A DNA stretch of 64,000 bases from Saccharomycopsis crataegensis (taxonomy: Eukaryota; Ascomycota; Saccharomycetes; Ascoideales; Saccharomycopsidaceae), in the NCBI RefSeq assembly GCF_037102585.1, contig NW_027043829.1:744001-808000 (forward strand). The letters run 5' to 3'. Each line of letters starts with the position of its first letter. The stretch's first letter is position 1. This document shows positions 31,769 to 40,701 of this stretch, piece after piece. The notes under the pieces are model-generated. The model was not told the origin of the DNA, made no database searches, and was given only the letters and a program-made list of their open reading frames with translations. A program made the position numbers and the translations under genes.

Positions 31769-34162
31769 TTATCTGCAGTTGTAACAAAAGGAAGAAGATG
31801 AAAACCCAGTGGCTCTATAAACGTTGATTTTCTCTTGATTGAGTGAGCTCAAATACTTCAAGTCAATATTATTATTCCCGTTGACATGCAAATGTTGTAA
31901 ATCTGTCAAGTCTCCCAAGCTTTCACAATGGGTGATTTTATTGTAATTCAAATTTAAAACTTTGAGACTGAGTAAATTTTCCAAGTTTTCAATCTTATCA
32001 ATATAATTATTATTCAAGAAAACTGCCGTCAAAGAAGTTAAGGTTTCTAGGTTTTCTAGTTTTTCAATCGAGTTTTCGCTGAGGTACAAGTTTTTCAATT
32101 TCGTTAGATTTTCCAAATTTTCAATCTTTTGAATATTATTGCTATTCAAATATAAGTTTTCCAAATTGGTCAACTTCGACAAGTTTTCAATCTTAAAGAT
32201 GTGATTATGATGGATTGATAAAGTTTTCAAAGAGTGTAAATTGAACATATTGGCAATTTTGGATATTTGATTATGAGATAAGTTGATGTGATTAAGGGTG
32301 GTTAAATCATTGAATGACTCAGGGATTTCCTCTATGGAGTTATGCGCCAATGCCAAAATTTTGAGGGATTGCACATTGCCAAGAGTTGAAAGATCCTCAA
32401 TGTGGTTGTAACAGAGGTTCAAAGTAGATAATAAAGGCAACTGTAAACTGGCATGCAGAATAACATTATTATTCAAATATAAATCTGTTAATTTTGGTAG
32501 TTGCAAATTTTCAATATTTAGTACTTTGTTGTGACTGCAATCTAAAACTTCCAATTCTTTGCAATTCTCAATTTCTCTGGCAATCTTTGTAATCTTATTG
32601 TGGGAAACATTTAATTTGATTAAATTCCGTAAATGACCCAAATTAGAAATATCAGCAACACTATTTCTACCCAAGTTTAATTCTTGCAACATTGGTAAAT
32701 TTGGAAATCCAGTTAAATCAGAAATCAAGTTCTCCGAAAGTGATAATTTTGCAAGTTTTTCATTTTCAAGGTTCTCAATCTTTGCCAAAACGTTATCGGT
32801 CAATTGTAATTCCACAAGATCCTTTAAATAGTGCAAGTTCTCAAGTTTAACGATTTTATTGGCTGCAATTTTGAAGGTTTTCAACAGAATCAAATTATTC
32901 AAGTTTTGCAATCTCATAATGTCATTATTGGATAAATCCAAGGTTTGCAAATTCCAACATTTATCCAAGTTCTCGATAAACGAGATTTTATTGTCATTAA
33001 GATAAAGCTCTCTTAAGTTTCTTAATTTGGAAATGTCATTCCCAATGTCTTTGATCTTATTGCATCCAAGATTTAATTGATTTAAATTCTGAAGGTGACT
33101 CAAGTTTTCAATAGTTTTAATCAGGTTGAAAAAAAGTTGAAGCACTTTCAAGTTTTTCAAATTGTCAAGATTCTCAATTTTTCCAATTTGGTTTTCCACT
33201 AACACAAGTTCTTCTAAGCTTTTCAATTTGTGAATATTTGTAAGCCTTGTCAACTTATTGTAGCTCAAATCCAATTTTTTGAGTTGGGGTAAATCTATTA
33301 GCTCATGAATTCTATAAATTGAATTTTTGGATAAATCCAAAGTTTGTAAATTTGGTAAGAATTTATGTGTAAGATTGAGAAATTGTTGGATTGAATTGTT
33401 TTGAAGATTCAAATATCTGAGGGAAGGGATGTTGAAGTGACTAGCATCAAAGTATTTCATTTCATAATCGACGGTTAATGAAGAAAGGCAATGAAAGTTA
33501 TAATGCCCAAAGTCTATGAAATGGTTCTTCTTTTCGTGTAGTTTGATGGACAAACTGGTTAACCTTTGTTCATTCATAACTCGAAGTGATTGTTTATCTT
33601 CTGTAACCACTGATAAGTCAGCGATATTTAAATCCAATGGTTGAGATATCTGCAAATAAGGACACAATATTTGGAAAGATTTCAAAGCTTGATGGTGGTC
33701 CAAGTCGTTGATTATCAATGAATCCAAGTCCTTATTCAATGGGGTATTTTTGCAATCGATATGCGAGAGAGATGTAGAAGATTGGTGATTATTGAGATGT
33801 TGGCAGGTTATAGACACGCTTTTTATTAGCAGTTTATACTGAATGATGTTTGGTAGGGAGTCCAAGTAGCAGTAACAAGTGATGACGTTCGATGTTTGAT
33901 TCTTGGTGAATTGGAATCCTTGGATATCGATCAAGTCGATGGAGTTGTCATTGGATTCGACAACGGCATTTAGGTCATCTTGGGGGTCACAATCTTTCTC
34001 GAAAGAGTTGATGAGGACGACGTTTTCAAAGAGCATTGAGTTTAAGATGTTTAACATGGTGAGTTTGTTGATGGATGATGATACCTGATATAACGCGCCA
34101 AGTTCTGTGATTGGGAGGTGGCTAAAGATTTTGAGGATGACCTCGTTAGGTAGCGATTGCAT
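31769..34162 (-). CDS. F-box protein with about 24 SDS22-like leucine-rich repeats
   Basis: A 797-aa protein from ATG 34162 (MQSLPNEVILKIFSHLPITEL). The in-frame codons upstream begin at a TTG and are rejected. The N-terminal F-box (about 1-45) would bind Skp1. A middle region of about 180 residues is followed from about residue 250 by an uninterrupted array of about 24 repeats of 21-23 residues with the pattern LxxLxLxxNxIxxIENL (for example LKNLYLSENSIEKLENL). This is the SDS22-like subclass. It ends with a short cap (FSSSSFCYNCR). It is most likely a substrate receptor of an SCF ubiquitin ligase or a scaffold. I do not recognise a named orthologue. The repeats are divergent at DNA level, so they are old. 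Divergent from AFG1. Confidence 0.88.
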   Translation of the reverse strand: MQSLPNEVILKIFSHLPITELGALYQVSSSINKLTMLNILNSMLFENVVLINSFEKDCDPQDDLNAVVESNDNSIDLIDIQGFQFTKNQTSNVITCYCYLDSLPNIIQYKLLIKSVSITCQHLNNHQSSTSLSHIDCKNTPLNKDLDSLIINDLDHHQALKSFQILCPYLQISQPLDLNIADLSVVTEDKQSLRVMNEQRLTSLSIKLHEKKNHFIDFGHYNFHCLSSLTVDYEMKYFDASHFNIPSLRYLNLQNNSIQQFLNLTHKFLPNLQTLDLSKNSIYRIHELIDLPQLKKLDLSYNKLTRLTNIHKLKSLEELVLVENQIGKIENLDNLKNLKVLQLFFNLIKTIENLSHLQNLNQLNLGCNKIKDIGNDISKLRNLRELYLNDNKISFIENLDKCWNLQTLDLSNNDIMRLQNLNNLILLKTFKIAANKIVKLENLHYLKDLVELQLTDNVLAKIENLENEKLAKLSLSENLISDLTGFPNLPMLQELNLGRNSVADISNLGHLRNLIKLNVSHNKITKIAREIENCKELEVLDCSHNKVLNIENLQLPKLTDLYLNNNVILHASLQLPLLSTLNLCYNHIEDLSTLGNVQSLKILALAHNSIEEIPESFNDLTTLNHINLSHNQISKIANMFNLHSLKTLSIHHNHIFKIENLSKLTNLENLYLNSNNIQKIENLENLTKLKNLYLSENSIEKLENLETLTSLTAVFLNNNYIDKIENLENLLSLKVLNLNYNKITHCESLGDLTDLQHLHVNGNNNIDLKYLSSLNQEKINVYRATGFSSSSFCYNCR

Positions 34163-35272
34163 TGTGATAGTGTGAGTGAGTATGTATGTAATGTTTTGCA
34201 ATGACGTCGATATATGAATAGATAGATGAAAAAGTAGAAAATAGAAAAGAGAGAGAGAGAAAGAGAGAAAGAGAAAGAAAGAAGGATCAACTGGTGGTTT
34301 TAAAAAGAAAAAATTGGAGTAAGCGCTGTCTCTTGTTTCTTTTTGGCCTTTTCTTTTTTTTTTTTCTCCGACTCCGATTACGTCATGGGCGATAGCGACG
34401 GATGGTTGTGATATCCCACGGAGTTTGCATGGTTATGGTTGTTATTATCGATGATATGTTTTTTTTACGATTATTACCAGTGATGCTCTCCGATTGTCAT
34501 CACTGTTGTGTAGTATACTAAAAACGACGCCCATGAGAATCACAGATGGATGGGGCACCTTGTGGCAGGACCAACGCCTTTTGCAGATATTCCGTTACAA
34601 AAACTTTTTGGTACATGTCTGGCCTGTGTGTCCATGGACACGGTCTGCATTTACAAATTAGCGCTATCATCCTTTAGTAAATTAATACTGGCGTTTCCTT
34701 ATAGCCGATGGTCCTCTGTTAGCCTACCACCACTACTGTGTCACCAACACCTCTGATATCATCCATCACTTCACAGCACCCTTTTTATTGATGAATACAC
34801 GGAGTTACCCTCCCTAAAAAGCAACGTAGGGCCACTATTGTTGTGCTGCCGTTTGGCAATTTCTGGCCGGCAGGAGTGTGAGATATTATTATTATTACTA
34901 GTATTACAGCTATTTATTAATTCATTCATTTGTCTTTTACGACCAATGCTCTATTAAACCCTCTAGCTATTGCTATCATAGCACTGCTGCTTGACACATG
35001 CTACTCTAGCCGAGGTTTTTCCTGCCTATTGAAAAAAATTACGAGGAGAAAAAAAAAATCATGTCAAAAAAAAAATAAAAAAAAAAAAAATCCGCCAACA
35101 TATACTGGAATCATTCGTGTACGTCCCGGAAAGTTACTATTACCAATTGCTTTTGGCATTGAACCTTCCAACTATTGACACAGCATGAAAATAACCTACT
35201 GATTGTGAAAATAAGGAAAAATAAAAAATAAAAAATAAAAAATACAAAAAAAAAAAAGGAAAAAGAGAGACG
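34163..35272. other. 1.1 kb divergent promoter of the LRR F-box gene and AFG1
   Basis: A GA-rich tract (about 34245-34285) sits just upstream of the F-box gene. A-rich runs (35050-35090 and 35215-35262) precede AFG1. Open frames of 68 and 82 codons on the plus strand (34550 and 34930) are not protein-like. Confidence 0.5.
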
Positions 35273-36850
35273 ATGCTAATACTACCTTGCCAGTATTTCC
35301 GGCAACCTTCTCTTAAACTAGTCAGATCATTTACTAGCTATCATAGAGCCTATCAATCAGTGCATCCCATCACAGATGATTCGAAAGTAGCTGCTACTCC
35401 AATTCTAGAATATGAGAGATTGGTACGAATAGGAACACTTAGAAACGATGAGAATCAAAAGACCATCCTCAAAAGTTTATCCCATCTTCACGAGCATTTG
35501 CAAAGTTATACCCCTCCAAATGTTGATATGCCTCCAATAATCACCAATAATGCCTCCTCATTCAATTTCTCCAAGATGTTCAGCTTCGGAAAAAAAAGAA
35601 AATCAAAAGAAGCAATAGACTGCACAGAAGAAGATTTTCAAAAAATTCCACAAGGATTGTACCTTTGGGGTGATGTTGGATGTGGGAAAACGATGTTGAT
35701 GGATTTGTTTTATTCAACCATTCCTCCTCATTTAACAAGGAAAAGAATCCATTTCCATCAATTCATGCAGAACTTGCACAAAAGATCCCACCAAATCATT
35801 TTGCAACATGGAAAGCAAGACATCGACCCAATTCCAATCCTTGCTGCAGAAATTGCGCAATCGGCTACAGTATTGTGTTTTGACGAGTTTCAAGTCACCG
35901 ATGTCGCCGATGCCATGTTATTGCGCCGATTATTGATGGCAGTGCTTGCTCCTTCCCATGGTTTAATCTTATTTGCAACCTCCAACAGAGAACCCAATGA
36001 TTTATACATCAATGGAATCCAACGAGAATCATTTATTCCGGCAATCAGATTGCTAGAGAAAAGAACTAATGTGATATACTTGAATTCTCCAATAGACTAT
36101 AGAAGAATCCCAAAACCTATTTCGTCAGTTTACTATTGTCCTCAGCAAAATAATCCGTTCAATAAGGATTATTTTTCCCCAGAAATTGAACGAGAAAAAG
36201 CGTTTCATATCCATGAATGGTTTAAATATTTTTCGCAACAAATCCACAATACTGCCGATGGTACTGCCTCAGATGACGTTGTGACCAACGATAAAATCAA
36301 AGTTTGGGGTAGATATTTGGTTATTCCAAAATCAATTCCCGGGAAAATCGCCATGTTCACCTTTGAAGAACTTTGTGGCCGGCCTTTGGCTGCTGGTGAT
36401 TATTTGGCGTTAGCTACCCACTACCCAGCATTTATTGTCACCGATATCCCATACTTATCAACCAACGTTCGTGATAAAGTTCGGAGATTTATTACCTTTT
36501 TGGATGCTGCCTACGATAATCATTGTCGATTGGCAACCACTGCGGCAAATTCATTCAATGGATTATTTGTTGATCAGAAATTGATCAATGTTAATAATCA
36601 TTTCAATTTGGTTGATAATGCTCAATCACAAATCCAAGATTATAACAAAATCAAGGGAGGAAGTGCCATTAATAATTCATCTCTTAACAAGAAATCAACT
36701 GAAGAATTAGACAACTCAGACATTGACAAAAAGATACTCGATAAATCTAATGAAATGTTTTCACTAGACGAAGAAAAATTCGCCTTTGTCAGAGCATTAT
36801 CTAGACTAACTCAAATGAGTACTACTGATTGGGTTAACTTTGAACGCTAA
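35273..36850 (+). CDS. AFG1: Mitochondrial AAA-type ATPase Afg1 (LACE1 family)
   Basis: A 525-aa protein (S. cerevisiae about 509). The N-terminus MLILPCQYFRQPSLKLVRSF is a basic presequence. Walker A is GDVGCGKTML near 140, followed by the family hallmark RIHFHQFMQNLHKRSH near 163 and Walker B VLCFDEFQVTDVADA near 204. Then come FATSNREPNDLYINGIQRESFIPAI near 240 and the C-terminal WVNFER. Afg1 sits at the matrix face of the inner membrane, aiding quality control of respiratory-chain subunits. There is an insert of about 40 residues with a Lys-rich patch (GKKRKSKE) before Walker A, and a long Asn-rich segment near the C-terminus. Confidence 0.96.
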   Translation: MLILPCQYFRQPSLKLVRSFTSYHRAYQSVHPITDDSKVAATPILEYERLVRIGTLRNDENQKTILKSLSHLHEHLQSYTPPNVDMPPIITNNASSFNFSKMFSFGKKRKSKEAIDCTEEDFQKIPQGLYLWGDVGCGKTMLMDLFYSTIPPHLTRKRIHFHQFMQNLHKRSHQIILQHGKQDIDPIPILAAEIAQSATVLCFDEFQVTDVADAMLLRRLLMAVLAPSHGLILFATSNREPNDLYINGIQRESFIPAIRLLEKRTNVIYLNSPIDYRRIPKPISSVYYCPQQNNPFNKDYFSPEIEREKAFHIHEWFKYFSQQIHNTADGTASDDVVTNDKIKVWGRYLVIPKSIPGKIAMFTFEELCGRPLAAGDYLALATHYPAFIVTDIPYLSTNVRDKVRRFITFLDAAYDNHCRLATTAANSFNGLFVDQKLINVNNHFNLVDNAQSQIQDYNKIKGGSAINNSSLNKKSTEELDNSDIDKKILDKSNEMFSLDEEKFAFVRALSRLTQMSTTDWVNFER

Positions 36851-37004
36851 CTTACATTGATTAAAATTTCATACGATCTGTACATAAGAATAGAATTAAA
36901 AGACGCTTCTAAATTTTTTTTTCTTTAGTATAAAACACAAAATATATTACAAAAGTTATATTACAAAAACGATAAACATTTTATCCGTATATAATGGCGC
37001 CAGA

Positions 37005-37475
37005 TTATAATTCACTTCTTATGGAAACATATTTGGTTGAAGCTTCAATTGCTTGCTCAAGCTCTTTATTCTTCGAGGTCAAAGCTTCGCCAAGCTCAAC
37101 AGCAAATCCCACAGCAGTATTTACCACATCACAAACAATGAAGAAGCCACAGATGAAACTTCCAATATCATAAACCACTGATAATGCTGATTTCTCCTGA
37201 ATACCTGTTGCTGACAAATTAGTAATCGAAGATATGTTTGAGCTGTTGTTGGTAGTCGCATTAGTATCGACCATGTTTGAAGATACCACAGCATCACTAG
37301 AAATATTGTACCCCGCCAGTTGTTGGTTGCTGGCAGAAATTGCGTTATTAATTTCTTCATAGAATTCATTCCCAAAAATATTTTCAGAACTATTAAGATA
37401 TTTATTTGTAACTGCAAATACTGAATTGAGATAAATAAATTGCCCTAGTACTAGGAGTGCTATGTTGAACTGCAT
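37005..37475 (-). CDS. Small secreted protein of unknown function (pair member A)
   Basis: A 156-aa protein from ATG 37475 (MQFNIALLVLGQFIYLNSVF); a longer frame starts upstream but its first 20 residues are Lys-rich and the internal ATG gives a clean signal peptide (cut near VFA-VTN). The middle is Asn/Ser/Thr-rich with at least four N-glycosylation sequons. A hydrophobic segment with two cysteines (SALSVVYDIGSFICGFFIVC, about 102-121) follows, then an amphipathic charged tail (LTSKNKELEQAIEAS). No homology recognised. It could be secreted or anchored by the second hydrophobic stretch. Divergent from member B with a 402-bp shared promoter. Confidence 0.7.
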   Translation of the reverse strand: MQFNIALLVLGQFIYLNSVFAVTNKYLNSSENIFGNEFYEEINNAISASNQQLAGYNISSDAVVSSNMVDTNATTNNSSNISSITNLSATGIQEKSALSVVYDIGSFICGFFIVCDVVNTAVGFAVELGEALTSKNKELEQAIEASTKYVSIRSEL

Positions 37476-37877
37476 TTTTTTTTTTTTTCTAATATTATTA
37501 TTAACCCCAGAAATAGAAAGGAAAGTATCTGTCAAAATCGAATAAGCAAGAAGATAGTAGGTATAATTTAATGAATTTCATATAATATTATACTTGAAGC
37601 ATTGCTGTCTGGCATCAATCGGCTATATTTTTTCGACATGCAGAAAGGGAATGTGGTCCACATACCCACCAAAAAGTACTCTTGGTAGAAAGGCAACCAA
37701 AAAGGAAATTTATGGCGCAGAGCATGCATATCGGTTTCTAAGTTTGAATAGCCATGGAATGGTTTATATTATGCAATATATATAAATATATCTATGACTA
37801 TATATGCTATCTGGAAAGACAAAGTGTGGATTTTTCAGGGTTCATTTTTTTTTCCTTCATCGCAGCCTTGGAACAAT
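37476..37877. other. Shared promoter of the divergent secreted pair
   Basis: 402 bp between two signal-peptide genes transcribed away from each other, AT-rich with a TATATATAAATATA stretch near 37778-37791 just before gene B. The layout suggests co-regulation, as inference. Confidence 0.5.
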
Positions 37878-38465
37878 ATGAAAAGTCTTGATAGCTTTCT
37901 AATAATATCATCACTAATATTCATCAACCTACTACAAATAGGCCAATGCTACCCTATTGGTCTTTCATTATTAGAAAGAGGACAACAAGAAAACAATTAC
38001 TATGCCCCGGTAACGTCAGGGCAGGTCACAATTTCAGTAGCAACAACTTCTATAAATCCCACACTTTTAGCCACTAATACATTCACAAGCGTACCATATA
38101 CATCTAACTACACCAATGGTACCACTGATGGCTCAGATGGCATTCAAAATAAAGGGTTTTTCAGCGTCATTGGGAAATTTTTCAAATCGTTATTTCATAT
38201 TGGGGAGTCAGCAACCACAAAAGCTCTAAAGAAAGCATTACCAATCTTGGAAAAAGCCAAAGCCGCCAAAGCTTTGCTCCCGGCACAAAAGTTTTATACT
38301 CTGTTGAGTACCGAGCAGAAATCCACATACTTGAAGTTGGGGCAAAGTGAAATTTCTAAGAGCAAGCTGGCATTTCAAAGTCTAAAGGATGCGGCTGGCG
38401 CGGCCGGCACAGCTTACAATGTGGTTTCCTTCACCACATCTTTGGCTTCGTCGAGCCAGGATTGA
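37878..38465 (+). CDS. Small secreted protein with amphipathic cationic segment (pair member B)
   Basis: A 195-aa protein from ATG 37878 (MKSLDSFLIISSLIFINLLQ); 28 in-frame codons upstream are rejected because this Met gives a clean signal peptide (cut near QCYPIG or before). A Thr/Ser-rich part with sequons (about 45-85) is followed by GFFSVIGKFFKSLFHIGES (about 97-115), an amphipathic, cationic, Phe/Ile-rich segment, then Ala/Lys helices (ATTKALKKALPILEKAKAAK) and a final helical part (KDAAGAAGTAYNVVSF). I do not recognise a family. The shape recalls fungal secreted peptides such as those processed from Ece1, but there is no KR processing array, so that link is weak inference. Confidence 0.72.
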   Translation: MKSLDSFLIISSLIFINLLQIGQCYPIGLSLLERGQQENNYYAPVTSGQVTISVATTSINPTLLATNTFTSVPYTSNYTNGTTDGSDGIQNKGFFSVIGKFFKSLFHIGESATTKALKKALPILEKAKAAKALLPAQKFYTLLSTEQKSTYLKLGQSEISKSKLAFQSLKDAAGAAGTAYNVVSFTTSLASSSQD

Positions 38466-38717
38466 TATAGCTATATACTTGATATAACCTAATACTGTAC
38501 TATATTTCCTCTTTAAATATATTTCTTTTGTCATACTGATAGATTTTAGCGGCTCGCGATGTAAGGATGTCAGCATGCTGATGATCGGGTGTTTTTGACA
38601 TAATTAGTAATAATAAAGCTAACTGCGTTCTCAAAATTTTCCCTACGAGGTCTTTAATACATTCCATAAAACAAACGGCCTACAATAACCATATAAATAA
38701 AGAAAAGAAAGTTAAAG

Positions 38718-38897
38718 ATGTCACAACCAGTTGCTACTACTACCCCTACTTCTAAACCAAAGCCATGTTGTGTTTGCAAAGTGGAAAAAGCCACCAGAGA
38801 TGAATGTTTATTGAAAAATGGCGAAGAATCCGGTAAATGTGATGGCATGATCACATCCTACAAGAAGTGTATGGCAGGCTATGGTTTCAAGATATAA
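38718..38897 (+). CDS. COX17: Copper chaperone Cox17
   Basis: A 59-aa protein (MSQPVATTTPTSKPKPCCVC...). The copper-binding CCxC (KPCCVCK) is followed by twin CX9C motifs: C-KVEKATRDE-C and C-DGMITSYKK-C, each with nine residues. It ends CMAGYGFKI, typical of Cox17. It delivers Cu(I) to Sco1 and Cox11 in the intermembrane space for cytochrome c oxidase. The ATG at 38718 gives the normal length (S. cerevisiae 69 aa). It is short enough to be missed by length filters. It lies on the same strand as HUT1, 507 bp upstream of it. Confidence 0.96.
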   Translation: MSQPVATTTPTSKPKPCCVCKVEKATRDECLLKNGEESGKCDGMITSYKKCMAGYGFKI

Positions 38898-39404
38898 TTG
38901 CTACGCTTCATCTTAATCACTTAAGTCTTGCAAAATTACTGATAATGTGGATTACCAACTGCTAAAACAACAGTTTGTATTGTTTTATTTCAACATGTAT
39001 ATATATATATTTTCTCCTAGAACCTTCAGTCTTGGTTTCGTTCCATTTAACATAGGAAAGTAATGTGATTGAGATGGTTTTTCATTTTGTACTATACCAT
39101 TAAATATTAAGAATAATAACGACTCTTCAGATTTTGAACTTCTAATAGATTGATTGTATGATGGCATGGTAATAAATCATAGCCTCACGGGGCTCATAAT
39201 TCATATAAAGTATGGAATCAAAACTTGAAACGTTTTTTTTTTTTTGACAACATATATTTCACTTTACAATACCCACAATATTTGTGAATATAGTTGCTAT
39301 CAAGTTGTTGCTATAAGATTGAAACTATTCTTGTTTATTTTGATTGTGGTGTAAAAGGCCAAAAAAAAGAAAAGAAAAGAAAATAAAGTCCAAAACCTGC
39401 GTGA
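38898..39404. other. Intergenic between COX17 and HUT1
   Basis: AT-rich, with (TA)n near 38999-39010, a T13 run near 39233-39244 and an AAAAGAAAAG-type stretch just before HUT1. No gene seen. Confidence 0.5.
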
Positions 39405-40484
39405 ATGGCCGAAGAGAAAACCGCCAAAGAAGTGGAGTCTTGTGATAAGGTCGACGAGAACCACAAAAGCAGCAACAATATTTTCACATTAGTATGGTGT
39501 GTCATTGGAATATATTCATCATTTCTTTCATGGTCTTATTTCCACGAAAGAGTATCTCTGACAAAATATAATGGTGAAAAGTTTCAGGCACCACTATTTA
39601 TCCAATTGGTTCAGAATTTTTTTGCCTTTATCATTGGATTAATATACTTGAACTACAAATTTTCTAAGAAAGAAAAGATTATCAAAGAGAATGACAAATC
39701 TGTCCAGAGTTTTAGCTCATATCTTTTGGAATTTTATCGTGACAAAGACTTGATCAACACTTTGCTAATGGTATCAATTACTCAATCGATCTCCACCCCA
39801 GTAGGCAACTCTTCTTTAAACCATATTGATTTTGTCACGTATTTATTAGGGAAATCTTGCAAATTAATACCGGTTTTGATCATCCATACTTGTCTTTATA
39901 AAAGAAAGTTCCCACTTTACAAATACTTGATAGCGGTGATCATAACATTCGGGGTATTTCTTTTCTCTTATAAGAAACCCAGCGCAGTGGCTATCGCAAC
40001 CGAAGGCAATTCTCTTCTAGGCATGGGCTATCTTTTCTTGTCATTGATATTAGATGGGTTGACCAATTCCACCCAAGATCAAATGTTTAGAAAATTCACC
40101 AAAATGACTGGTATTCATTTGATGGTTAGTCTAAACTTCATTTCTTTATTCCTTGTCTTATTTTATTCCATCGTTATTACCGACCAACTAAGTCGCTCCA
40201 TTGAATTCATTTCTCAATACCCTGATGTGTTTTATAACAATATTTTATGGTACGCCATCTGTGGCTCCATTGGCCAGATTTTCATCTTTTTGACATTGGA
40301 AAGTTTCGATTCAATGATCCTTATCACCATCAACGTCACCAGAAAAATGTTCTCTATGATTCTAAGTTTAATCATTTTTAACCATCCTTTGAATGGTACC
40401 AAAGTCTTGGGGATTTTCTTAGTATTCTTTGGGATTAGTCTAGAATCTTATATTAAGTTGAAACAAAAAAAGACTCCTAAATAA
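39405..40484 (+). CDS. HUT1: UDP-galactose transporter homologue Hut1 (SLC35B1 family)
   Basis: A 359-aa multi-pass membrane protein (S. cerevisiae about 339) with about ten hydrophobic segments. Family segments include WCVIGIYSSFLSWSYFHERV near 30, STPVGNSSLNHIDFVTYLLGKSCKLIPVL near 130-158, and LDGLTNSTQDQMFRK near 215. The Lys-rich C-terminus (KLKQKKTPK) suits an ER protein. Hut1 is linked to nucleotide-sugar/ATP exchange and ER protein folding. One CTG codon falls in ERVSxTKYNG, where Ser would be tolerated. Confidence 0.94.
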   Translation: MAEEKTAKEVESCDKVDENHKSSNNIFTLVWCVIGIYSSFLSWSYFHERVSLTKYNGEKFQAPLFIQLVQNFFAFIIGLIYLNYKFSKKEKIIKENDKSVQSFSSYLLEFYRDKDLINTLLMVSITQSISTPVGNSSLNHIDFVTYLLGKSCKLIPVLIIHTCLYKRKFPLYKYLIAVIITFGVFLFSYKKPSAVAIATEGNSLLGMGYLFLSLILDGLTNSTQDQMFRKFTKMTGIHLMVSLNFISLFLVLFYSIVITDQLSRSIEFISQYPDVFYNNILWYAICGSIGQIFIFLTLESFDSMILITINVTRKMFSMILSLIIFNHPLNGTKVLGIFLVFFGISLESYIKLKQKKTPK

Positions 40485-40701
40485 GATAGAACCTAAATAA
40501 ACAACTCTGGACATTATCGTGTCATTTTATTGTATGGAAAGCTAGATACAGTGTTTGTATTTGTATTTAATTCAGAAAACTTGTAACCTTTATTAATAAA
40601 TAAACTATAAATTGAAACATAAAAAATTATTAAATTGGATATCAAAGGAAAAACACTCTTTTTTTTTATTGCCCATAAAAATAAACGATAAAAATAACAG
40701 T

